Positions 1 to 5,036 of a DNA stretch of 5,049 nucleotides are shown here, in pieces. Numbering within the stretch: the stretch's first letter is position 1; every line of letters starts with the position of its first letter. The notes beneath the pieces were generated by a model, which saw only the letters and a list, made by a program, of their open reading frames with translations, searched no databases and had not been told where the DNA came from. Where the stretch lies: positions 1 through 5,049 of the forward strand of contig JBBCJT010000193.1 of NCBI GenBank assembly GCA_037190665.1, given 5' to 3'. The position numbers were made by a program, and so were the translations under genes. The DNA is from JBBCJT01 sp037190665. Its GTDB lineage: Bacteria > Pseudomonadota > Alphaproteobacteria > Acetobacterales > Acetobacteraceae.

Positions 1-587
1 GCGAGTTCCGCCGTGACCTGCCGGGCGCGCTCCGGCTGCATGACGCCGAGCACGGGCGCCGCGCGATTCTCCTTCATGCGGTCGAGAACCTCCAGCAGAA
101 CGGGAAGGTCGAGTTCGTTGAAGATCGCCGCGGCATCGCGCGGGCGCATCGCTTCATAGGTGCGGACAAGGCCGCGCCAGCCCGCCTCGCTGCGGTCGCG
201 CTGCGCACGGGCCATGGCGTCGAGGCGCTGCTGCAGCGCGGACAGCTCCTCCACGCGCGCCGCCACCCGCTGTTCGATCGCGCCGAGCATCAGCTCGCGG
301 TCCGCGATCGCACGCTCGCGCCGGTCGAGTTCCAGGCGACGCGCGCGCAGATCCATCAGCAGGGCGCGCTCGGCCGCATCCGCGAGCGGGGCAGGCTCGT
401 CCAGCAGCGACTGCGTGGGCGCGACGCTGCGCGGCGGCTCCGCGGCGGGTGCCTGCGGCGCTTCGCGTGCCGGCGCGGCCTGCGCACCCGGCGGGGCCGG
501 CGCGCGTGCGAGGTCGGCGGCACGCAGGCCGATGAGGCCGGCGCAGGCCGCCATCGCCAGCGGCAGGGGACGCAGCATGCGCCTCAT
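1..587 (-). CDS. motE: MotE-like flagellar motility protein (MgtE_N-type domain), C-terminus cut by window edge
   Basis: The frame is open from the ATG at 587 to base 1, giving 195 residues and no stop. Residues about 5-28 are a short hydrophobic N-terminal segment after MRRMLR, probably a signal peptide or anchor. Residues 29-66 are a Pro/Ala-rich linker. Residues about 68-132 are charged and heptad-like, probably a coiled coil (RRLELDRRERAIADREL). Residues 138-195 match the MgtE_N-like domain of MotE proteins, with the signature YEAMRPRDAAAIFNELD, then VLDRMKENRAAPVL and MQPERARQVTAEL. Family knowledge: Sinorhizobium MotE is a periplasmic chaperone for the stator-associated protein MotC. 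That exact role is not proven for the wider family. The ATG overlaps the upstream gene's stop as ATGA and lacks a strong Shine-Dalgarno sequence, which implies translational coupling. Cys15 in MAAC could be a degenerate lipobox, so a lipoprotein is possible. The domain call is firm; the precise function is inferred. Confidence 0.83.
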   Translation of the reverse strand, partial: MRRMLRPLPLAMAACAGLIGLRAADLARAPAPPGAQAAPAREAPQAPAAEPPRSVAPTQSLLDEPAPLADAAERALLMDLRARRLELDRRERAIADRELMLGAIEQRVAARVEELSALQQRLDAMARAQRDRSEAGWRGLVRTYEAMRPRDAAAIFNELDLPVLLEVLDRMKENRAAPVLGVMQPERARQVTAEL

Positions 588-1024
588 CGGCCGAGCCCCA
601 GCGCACGCAGCATCCGCCGTTCCCGGTTGTCGACCATCATGTCCGGCAACGGCGCCGCCTCCGGCCCGGCCATCGCGGCGACGCCCGCGGACCGGCGCGC
701 ATCGCGCACGATCGCTTCCAGCCGGTCGGCGAGCGCCACACCGCGTTCGATCATGTAGGCGAGGTCGGATTGCAGCGTCTCGGCATCGCCGACACGCACG
801 GTCAGGCCGCGGCACGCGCCCTCCGTCAGGCCACGCAGCTTGGCGGCACCCTGCTCGGCGAGGTTCGCACTCTCCTGGAAGCCCTGCATGGCTTCCATCA
901 GCGCGCCGCGTTCCCCGCGCAGCACGCGGAGCGCCCGCTCGAGCCGCGCGGCCCGCCACAGCGTGACCGCGAGCAGCATCAGCACGCCAAGCTCCACCGC
1001 AAGGCTGAGATAGCCGCCCATCAT
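584..1024 (-). CDS. DUF6468-type single-pass membrane protein of flagellar operon
   Basis: The protein has 146 aa from the ATG at 1024. A GTG at 1027 and a second ATG at 1021 are in frame, so the start could shift by one codon either way. Residues about 5-23 (LSLAVELGVLMLLAVTLWRA) form one transmembrane helix with almost no N-terminal tail. A basic stretch follows (RLERALRVLRGERG), then a long, probably coiled-coil helix to about residue 110 that contains the family-like segment SDLAYMIERGVALADRLE (86-103). The C-terminus (130-146) is short, charged and basic. I recognise this as the alphaproteobacterial DUF6468 family, which sits in flagellar clusters and has no assigned function. The start overlaps the fliL stop by one base (TGATG), and the stop overlaps the motE-like start (ATGA). 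It is therefore locked between two motor-associated genes, and a stator or motor role is inferred from context only. Its topology suggests a membrane-anchored helical protein facing the cytoplasm, but orientation cannot be fixed from sequence alone. Confidence 0.78.
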   Translation of the reverse strand: MMGGYLSLAVELGVLMLLAVTLWRAARLERALRVLRGERGALMEAMQGFQESANLAEQGAAKLRGLTEGACRGLTVRVGDAETLQSDLAYMIERGVALADRLEAIVRDARRSAGVAAMAGPEAAPLPDMMVDNRERRMLRALGLGR

Positions 1025-1527
1025 CACTGCACCAGCATCTCGACGAACAGCACGTCGGTGACGCGCGCGGGCGCGATGGCGATGTTGGCGCGCGCAACCA
1101 GCTCTTCCTTCAGCCGGTGCGTGCCGGCCGAACCGCGCAGCTCCTCGGGCCGCAATTCGCGCAGCAGCGTCTGGAACAGATCGACGATGCGCGGCATCTG
1201 CGCGGCCACGGCCGCCTCATCCGCCTGCGCCGCTTCCACCTTGGCCCGCAGCTTGACGAAGACGGACCGGCGGCCGGCGGTGTTCAGGTTGGTGACGATA
1301 TCGGGGATGTCGATCAGCACCGGCATCGTGGCAGCGACGGGCGCGCGATCGCGCGGCAGGCCGAGCCAGCCCGGCAGCAGGCCGCTGAACCATAGCCCAC
1401 CGCCCGCGCACAGGGACGCGGCAGCGGCGAGCAGCAGGATCAGCCGCCCTCGCCCGCCCGACGTCCTGGCCTGCGTCCCGGCCTCGTGAGCCGGCTCCGG
1501 TGTCATCGCTGCCGCGTCTGCGCTCAT
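1024..1527 (-). CDS. fliL: Flagellar basal body-associated protein FliL
   Basis: The protein has 167 aa, normal for alphaproteobacterial FliL. The N-terminal about 27 residues are a polar cytoplasmic tail ending in RGR. Residues about 28-50 are a single transmembrane helix (LILLLAAAASLCAGGGLWFS). The periplasmic domain follows a short linker, with PVLIDIPDIVTNLNT at 69-83 and VFVKLRAKVE at 89-98. It ends in the family hallmarks LRPEELRGSAGTHRLKEEL (125-143) and VTDVLFVEMLVQ at the extreme C-terminus. Family knowledge: FliL is an inner-membrane protein that surrounds or supports the stator units and affects torque and swimming. I chose the ATG at 1527, although the frame stays open upstream to 1947. 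The upstream extension has no family similarity and runs antisense through flgF. GGAG lies 8 nt before this ATG. It is the first gene of the minus-strand operon, divergent from flgF. No fliM lies directly after it in this window, though that is a common neighbour in related bacteria. Confidence 0.95.
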   Translation of the reverse strand: MSADAAAMTPEPAHEAGTQARTSGGRGRLILLLAAAASLCAGGGLWFSGLLPGWLGLPRDRAPVAATMPVLIDIPDIVTNLNTAGRRSVFVKLRAKVEAAQADEAAVAAQMPRIVDLFQTLLRELRPEELRGSAGTHRLKEELVARANIAIAPARVTDVLFVEMLVQ

Positions 1528-1606
1528 CGCCCTTTCTCCGCGCCGTTCTGGCGCCCGGCAGAAATGGCGCGTGGCGGTTAACGTCGCGTTGCGGGGCGAT
1601 GCACAG

Positions 1607-1623
1607 GCGGCAGGTTTTGCCGC
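1607..1623. promoter_or_regulatory. Perfect inverted repeat, candidate activator (FlbD/ftr-like) site
   Basis: GCGGCA and TGCCGC are perfect complements around a 5-nt spacer, GGTTT. The centre is about 63 bases before the predicted sigma-54 transcription start and 29 bases before the -24 element. As I recall them, Caulobacter ftr sites bound by FlbD also have CGGCA...TGCCG half-sites with an A/T-containing centre, which fits here. That identity is an inference. The site could also serve the divergent fliL operon, or could be a chance palindrome in GC-rich DNA. Confidence 0.5.
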
Positions 1624-1628
1624 TTCAG

Positions 1629-1651
1629 GCCGCATTACGGCGCGATGCGGC
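1629..1651. promoter_or_regulatory. 7-bp inverted repeat abutting the -24 element
   Basis: GCCGCAT (1629-1635) and ATGCGGC (1645-1651) are perfect inverted copies separated by 9 nt. The right half ends on the base immediately before the TGGCAC of the sigma-54 promoter. A bound dimer could touch the polymerase, so it may be a repressor or activator site. No known regulator motif was recognised, and in DNA this GC-rich it may be fortuitous. Confidence 0.35.
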
Positions 1652-1666
1652 TGGCACGGCAGTTGC
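1652..1666 (+). promoter_or_regulatory. Sigma-54 (RpoN) -24/-12 promoter for the flgF operon
   Basis: TGGCACG, then GCAG, then TTGC is a full match to the sigma-54 consensus TGGCACG-N4-TTGC. The -24 GG and -12 GC are correctly spaced, and a C precedes the T at -24 (YTGGCAC). The predicted start of transcription is near 1678, leaving about a 20-nt leader that includes the flgF Shine-Dalgarno. Such promoters need an enhancer-binding activator and commonly drive middle or late rod/hook genes in alphaproteobacteria. The palindrome at 1607-1623 is the candidate activator site. Confidence 0.88.
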
Positions 1667-1685
1667 GGGGAAGCGATCCGGCCGC

Positions 1686-1691
1686 AGGAGG
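1686..1691 (+). promoter_or_regulatory. Consensus Shine-Dalgarno that fixes the flgF GTG start
   Basis: AGGAGG lies 6 nt before the GTG at 1698. Together with the sigma-54 promoter it excludes start codons upstream of about 1678, including the in-frame ATG at 1590-1592 region and the frame's opening near 1500. Confidence 0.85.
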
Positions 1692-1697
1692 CGCCCC

Positions 1698-2438
1698 GTG
1701 GAGAATGCCCTGACGATCGCGCTGTCGCGCGTGGTTTCCCAGCAGAGAGGCGTGGAGGTCCGCGCCCACAACATCGCCAACGCCGCGACCCCCGGCTACC
1801 GGGCGGAGCGGATGCTGTTCTCGGACTATCTGGTCCGGCAGGCGCGCACCGCGGACCCTGCCGGCGGACGGGTGCTGCAATACGTGCAGGACCGCGCGAC
1901 GTGGCGCGACAACGCCCCGGGCGCGCTGTCCCAGACCGGCAATCCACTCGATCTCGCGATCGCCGGCGAAGGCTTCTTCGTCGTCGCCACGCCGGAGGGT
2001 GAGCGCTACACGCGCGCCGGCCGGTTCACGCTCGACGGTGACGGCCGCATCATCGATGCCTCGGGCAACGCGTTGCAGGGCATTGCCGGCGCGCTGCTGA
2101 TTCCGCCTGACACCGGTCCCGTGACGATCAGCGCCGAGGGCGCGGTCGCGAACGACCAGGGCGAGATCGGCCGCCTGCGCATCGTCCGCTTCGAGGACGA
2201 GAACCGGCTGCGCCGCGAAGGCGACCGGCTGTTCCGCGCCGAGATCCCGCCGCAGGACGTGCCGCAGCCGAAAGTGGTCCAGGGCGCGGTCGAGGAAAGC
2301 AACGTCCGCAGCGTCGTCGAGCTGACGCTGCTCATGGAAGAGATGCGCGAGTTCCAGATGGCGACCACCTTCATCGAGAAGGAAGCCGAACGCCTCGCCT
2401 CCATCCCCGACCGCATCCTGCGCAGCCGGCGAAGCTGA
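1698..2438 (+). CDS. flgF: Flagellar proximal rod protein FlgF
   Basis: The protein has 246 aa, the usual FlgF length. It begins with the rod-protein N-terminal helix (MENALTIALSRVVSQQRGVE) followed by the flagellar basal-body rod signature VRAHNIANAATPGYRAER (21-38). The central D1-type beta domain carries GNPLDLAIAGEGFFVVATPEG (81-101) and YTRAGRFTLDGDGRI (104-118), standard for the FlgE/F/G group. The C-terminal helix begins EESNVRSVVELTLLMEEMREFQ (199-220) and packs with the N-terminal helix in the assembled rod. It lacks the extra segment after the N-terminal helix that is present in FlgG, and its gene precedes flgG, so FlgF is preferred. Family knowledge: a few copies form part of the proximal rod, exported by the flagellar type III apparatus with no cleaved signal. 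The GTG start is supported by AGGAGG 6 nt upstream. It is the first gene of the sigma-54-driven operon. Confidence 0.95.
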   Translation: MENALTIALSRVVSQQRGVEVRAHNIANAATPGYRAERMLFSDYLVRQARTADPAGGRVLQYVQDRATWRDNAPGALSQTGNPLDLAIAGEGFFVVATPEGERYTRAGRFTLDGDGRIIDASGNALQGIAGALLIPPDTGPVTISAEGAVANDQGEIGRLRIVRFEDENRLRREGDRLFRAEIPPQDVPQPKVVQGAVEESNVRSVVELTLLMEEMREFQMATTFIEKEAERLASIPDRILRSRRS

Positions 2439-2494
2439 ACCGCACGTCCGCGCCACCCACGAACAACCGCCGAGAAGACACGGGAAGGATCCAG

Positions 2495-3280
2495 ATGCGC
2501 TCGATGCATATCGCCGCCACCGGCATGCTGGCCCAGCAGACCAACGTGGAGGTCATCTCCAACAACATCGCGAACATGAGCACCACCGGCTACAAGCGCC
2601 GGCGGGCCGAGTTCCAGGACCTGCTGTACCAGAACCTCCGCCGGGTCGGCTCCACCAGCAGCGACACGGGCACGGTGATCCCCGCCGGCGCGCAGGTCGG
2701 CCTCGGCGTGAAGACCGCCGCGGTCTACCGCATCACCGAGCAGGGCAACCTGCAGAACACCGAGAACCGCTTCGACATCGCGATCCGCGGCAACGGCTAC
2801 TTCCAGATCCTGCTGCCGTCCGGCGACACCGCCTACACCCGCGACGGCACGTTCGGCCTGTCGCCGGAAGGCGTGATCGTCACCGCGGACGGCTACACGC
2901 TGCAACCCGGCATCACCATCCCGAACAACGCCCGCGACGTGACGATCAACGCGAGCGGCGAGGTGCTGGTGGCCTTCGACGGGCAGGTGGAATTGCAGAA
3001 CGTGGGGCAGGTCCAGCTCGCGATCTTCCCCAACGAGGTCGGGCTGGAGGCGATCGGCGAGAACCTGTTCCTCGAGACACCGGCCTCGGGCGATCCGCTG
3101 CAGGGCAGCCCCGGCGCGGTCGGCTACGGCAGCACGATGCAGGGCTTCGTGGAGACGTCGAACGTGAACGTCGTGCACGAGATCACCAGCCTGATCACCG
3201 CGCAGCGCGCCTACGAGATGAACTCCAAGGTCATCACCGCGAGCGACGAGATGCTCGGCGCGCTGACGAGGCTGCGCTGA
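2495..3280 (+). CDS. flgG: Flagellar distal rod protein FlgG
   Basis: The protein has 261 aa, the canonical FlgG length. The N-terminus reads MRSMHIAATGMLAQQTNVEV, followed by the rod signature ISNNIANMSTTGYKRRRAEF (21-40). The FlgG-specific insert of about residues 46-71 (YQNLRRVGS to GAQVGLG) is present; in Salmonella this segment keeps the rod straight and stiff compared with the hook. The central domain has NRFDIAIRGNGYFQI (91-105) and YTRDGTFGLSPEGVIV (114-129). The C-terminus has GFVETSNVNVVHEITSLI (217-234) and the near-invariant AQRAYEMNSKVI (236-247). FlgG polymerises on top of FlgF/B/C to make the distal rod that passes through the P- and L-rings. GGGAAGGA lies 5 nt before the ATG. 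A 56-nt gap separates it from flgF, with no promoter or terminator seen. Its TGA stop overlaps the flgA ATG by one base. Confidence 0.97.
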   Translation: MRSMHIAATGMLAQQTNVEVISNNIANMSTTGYKRRRAEFQDLLYQNLRRVGSTSSDTGTVIPAGAQVGLGVKTAAVYRITEQGNLQNTENRFDIAIRGNGYFQILLPSGDTAYTRDGTFGLSPEGVIVTADGYTLQPGITIPNNARDVTINASGEVLVAFDGQVELQNVGQVQLAIFPNEVGLEAIGENLFLETPASGDPLQGSPGAVGYGSTMQGFVETSNVNVVHEITSLITAQRAYEMNSKVITASDEMLGALTRLR

Positions 3281-4209
3281 TGCGTGCCGCGCTGCTCTGC
3301 GCCGCGGCGGCGTTCTGCGCGCTGCCGGCGCTCGCCGATCCCGCGCTTCGCGGCCATGTCGTGATCGACGGATCGCATGTGCGGCTGTCCGATCTCTGGA
3401 ACGAGGCCGGACCGCGCGCCGGCGAGGTGATCGGCCCGGCGCCGGCGCCCGGCTCCTCGCAGATCATCGCCGCCGCGCAGCTCGCGCATATCGCGCGTAT
3501 CTACGGCATCGGCTGGAAGCCCGCCCATGCGGGCGAACGTGTGGTGCTGGAACGCCCGGGCCGCGCGCTGCCGCGCGAGGAGATCGTCGAGCCGCTGCGC
3601 GCCGCACTGGCCGGCGGCGCCGATGCGCGCAATGTCGACATCGAGTTCGCCGGCTGGACCACGCCGATGGTCCCCGCGGCGGCCAGCGCGACCGTCACGG
3701 TCGAGCGCATCGCGCATGATCCGGCCACCGGGCGATTCACGGCGGTGGTCGCGATCCTCGCCGCCGGCAACGAGCCGCAGAAGCTGACGCTGACCGGCCG
3801 TGCGATCACGATGATCGAGGTGCCGGTCGCGGTGCGCCGGCTCGCGGCGGGCTCCACGGTGCAGCCGACGGATGTGCGCATGGCGCGGCTGCCGGCGAGC
3901 CGCGCGCAGGAGGCCGCGGCAGCCCCGCCCATCGGCCGCGCGCTGGACCGCGCGCTGCCGGCCGGCCAGCCCTTCCCGCCCGGTCCGCTCGCCCGCGCGC
4001 CGATGGTGCGCAAGGGGGAGCCCGTGCGTGTCGCGCTGACCTCGGGCGGGCTCAGCCTCACCCTCGGCGGGCGCGCGCTGACCACCGGCGGCCAGGGCGA
4101 GATCGTGGAGGTGCTCAATCCCGGCTCCCGCGCCGTGATCCAGGCGGAGGTGACCGGCCCCGGTCAGGCGCGCGCGCTGGGCACGCTGGTGCAGGAGCCG
4201 CGCCGATGA
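3280..4209 (+). CDS. flgA: Flagellar P-ring assembly chaperone FlgA
   Basis: The protein has 309 aa, longer than enterobacterial FlgA (about 220) but common in alphaproteobacteria, which carry an extended N-terminal half. Residues 1-19 are a Sec signal peptide (MRAALLCAAAAFCALPALA) with probable cleavage at ALA|DP. The N-terminal domain has HVRLSDLW (33-40) and IYGIGWKP (74-81). The C-terminal half holds a SAF-like domain from about 180 (VPVAVRRLAAGSTVQPTDV) and the family hallmark MVRKGEPVRVALTSGGLSL (242-260), followed by GQGEIVEVLNPGSRAVIQAEV (271-291). Family knowledge: FlgA is a periplasmic chaperone that helps FlgI monomers form the P-ring around the distal rod. GAGG inside the end of flgG lies 8 nt before the ATG, which overlaps the flgG stop (TGATG). 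The stop overlaps flgH (ATGA). No flgI is visible in this window, so the client protein must be encoded elsewhere. Confidence 0.95.
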   Translation: MRAALLCAAAAFCALPALADPALRGHVVIDGSHVRLSDLWNEAGPRAGEVIGPAPAPGSSQIIAAAQLAHIARIYGIGWKPAHAGERVVLERPGRALPREEIVEPLRAALAGGADARNVDIEFAGWTTPMVPAAASATVTVERIAHDPATGRFTAVVAILAAGNEPQKLTLTGRAITMIEVPVAVRRLAAGSTVQPTDVRMARLPASRAQEAAAAPPIGRALDRALPAGQPFPPGPLARAPMVRKGEPVRVALTSGGLSLTLGGRALTTGGQGEIVEVLNPGSRAVIQAEVTGPGQARALGTLVQEPRR

Positions 4210-4940
4210 AGCCCGCCCTGCTGCTCGCGCTGATCCTTCCGCTCGCGGCCTGCGACACGGTCACCCGCCTCTCGGAGGTCGGGCGGCGGCCGGAGATGTC
4301 GCCCACGGCCGATCCCACAGCCGATCCGCGCTGGCGGCCGGTCTCGATGCCGATGCCGCGGCCGCAGGAGGCCGAGCCGCTCGCCAACTCGCTGTGGCGA
4401 CCGGGCAGCCGCGCCTTCTTCCGCGACCAGCGCGCCGCACAGGTGGGCGATATCATCACCGTGCTGGTGAACATCGGCGACAAGGCCGACCTGAACAACG
4501 AATCGAGCCGCGACCGCTCCGGCACCGAACAGATGGGCATGCCGCGCATGCTGGGGCTGGAAAGCAGCCTCACGCGGATCCTGCCGAACACCATCGACCC
4601 GAGCAATCTGGTGCAGACCCAGTCCGCGGGCGCACAGGCCGGCAACGCCGCGATCAAGCGCAACGAGACGGTCACGCTGCGCGTGGCGGGCGTGATCACG
4701 CAGGTGCTGCCGAACGGCAACCTCGCCGTCTCCGGCCGGCAGGAGGTGCGGGTGAACAGCGAGTTGCGGGAACTCCAGGTCACCGGCGTGATCCGCCCGC
4801 AGGATATCGCCTCCGACAACACGGTGCGCCACGACCGCATGGCGGAAGCGCGGATCAGCTACGGCGGACGCGGCCAGCTCTCGGACGTGCAGACCCCGCG
4901 CATCGGCCAGCAGATCCTCGACATCCTGCTGCTGTTCTGA
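4206..4940 (+). CDS. flgH: Flagellar L-ring lipoprotein FlgH
   Basis: The protein has 244 aa. A lipoprotein signal peptide ends in the lipobox LAAC with Cys16 as the lipidated residue, so it is anchored to the outer membrane. Residues 17-62 are a variable Pro-rich linker containing a duplicated PTAD. The conserved domain starts at SLWRPGSRAFFRDQRA (62-77), with VGDIITVLVNIGDKADLNNE (80-99) and NETVTLRVAGVITQVLPNGN (153-172). It ends with the hallmarks TGVIRPQDIASDNTV (193-207) and AEARISYGGRGQLSD (213-227). The last residues are DILLLF, where many homologues end in PF. Family knowledge: FlgH subunits form the L-ring through which the rod leaves the cell. AGGAG lies 8 nt before the ATG, which overlaps the flgA stop by four bases (ATGA). 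It is the last gene of the operon, because a hairpin cluster follows directly. Confidence 0.97.
   Translation: MKPALLLALILPLAACDTVTRLSEVGRRPEMSPTADPTADPRWRPVSMPMPRPQEAEPLANSLWRPGSRAFFRDQRAAQVGDIITVLVNIGDKADLNNESSRDRSGTEQMGMPRMLGLESSLTRILPNTIDPSNLVQTQSAGAQAGNAAIKRNETVTLRVAGVITQVLPNGNLAVSGRQEVRVNSELRELQVTGVIRPQDIASDNTVRHDRMAEARISYGGRGQLSDVQTPRIGQQILDILLLF
4302..4325 (+). repeat. In-frame 12-bp tandem duplication in flgH
   Basis: Two adjacent 12-nt units, CCCACGGCCGAT and CCCACAGCCGAT, differ at one base and encode PTAD-PTAD (residues 33-40). They lie in the variable linker between the lipidated Cys and the conserved L-ring domain, where length changes should be tolerated. This is probably a slippage duplication that has acquired one synonymous change. 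Confidence 0.75.
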
Positions 4941-4945
4941 GGGAA

Positions 4946-4966
4946 GTGTGGGGCTTTGCCCCACGC
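4946..4966 (+). terminator. First hairpin after flgH, possible operon terminator
   Basis: GTGTGGGGC and GCCCCACGC pair around a TTT loop, giving 9 bp with one G-T pair, starting 5 nt after the flgH stop. No T-run follows, so it is not a classic intrinsic terminator. It could instead pause polymerase, protect the mRNA 3' end, or simply be one unit of the repeat element described at 4946-5016. Confidence 0.4.
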
Positions 4967-5016
4967 CCCAGCAGGGGCGCTGCCCCTGCACCCCGCCAAG
5001 GGGCACGGCCCCTTGG
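4946..5016. repeat. Tandem triple-hairpin, REP-like intergenic element
   Basis: Three perfect or near-perfect stems follow one another: 4946-4966 (9 bp, TTT loop), 4971-4989 (8 bp, GCT loop) and 4996-5016 (9 bp, ACG loop). Each has the core GGGGC-N3-GCCCC, with GGGGC beginning at 4950, 4974 and 5000. The two linkers, ACGCCCCAGCA and TGCACCCCGCCAA, both contain CCCC, so alternative pairings with the GGGG arms are possible. From memory, similar ggggctttgcccc...ggggcgctgcccctg sequences recur between genes in Acetobacteraceae and related genomes; I could not test this. It ends the flgFGAH operon and may act in termination, mRNA 3'-end stabilisation or as a REP-type repeat. Confidence 0.8.
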
Positions 5017-5030
5017 ATCCGCGTTTCCTC

Positions 5031-5036
5031 AGGAGG
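5031..5036 (+). promoter_or_regulatory. Shine-Dalgarno-like AGGAGG for a possible gene beyond the window
   Basis: AGGAGG occurs after the hairpin cluster. No ATG, GTG or TTG occurs on the plus strand between it and the window end. A start codon at or just after 5050 would leave a spacing of 13 nt or more, longer than usual. It is either the ribosome site of the next gene or coincidence. Confidence 0.3.

Noticed and set aside
160..1489. Two long plus-strand open frames opposite motE-like, DUF6468 and fliL
   Set aside because: Both are Arg/Ala/Ser-rich shadow frames opposite three genes with recognisable families and tight operon overlaps.
1572..1592. Second sigma-54-like site (TGGCGG ... TTGC) on the plus strand
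   Set aside because: The GG-to-GC distance is 18 rather than 12 bases, incompatible with sigma-54 binding.
1528..1610. Sigma-54, sigma-28 or sigma-70 promoter for the fliL operon
   Set aside because: The minus strand here has no GG-N10-GC with acceptable flanks. The best candidate (about 1543-1557) matches only the GG/GC and a few other bases and would start too close to the ATG. No TAAA...GCCGATAA or TTGACA/TATAAT pair was seen.
1500..1697. Possible N-terminal extension of flgF from an upstream in-frame start
   Set aside because: It has no rod-protein similarity, overlaps the fliL start on the other strand, and lies upstream of the predicted sigma-54 transcript start. AGGAGG 6 nt before the GTG at 1698 fixes the start.
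1528..1947. N-terminal extension of FliL on the minus strand
   Set aside because: The added residues are low-complexity Arg/Pro/Ala, run antisense through flgF and lack family similarity. FliL of normal length starts at 1527 with GGAG upstream.
2006..3178. 390-residue open frame on the minus strand
   Set aside because: It is antisense to flgF and flgG and mirrors their codon composition, an expected artefact in GC-rich DNA. No recognisable domain or ribosome site.
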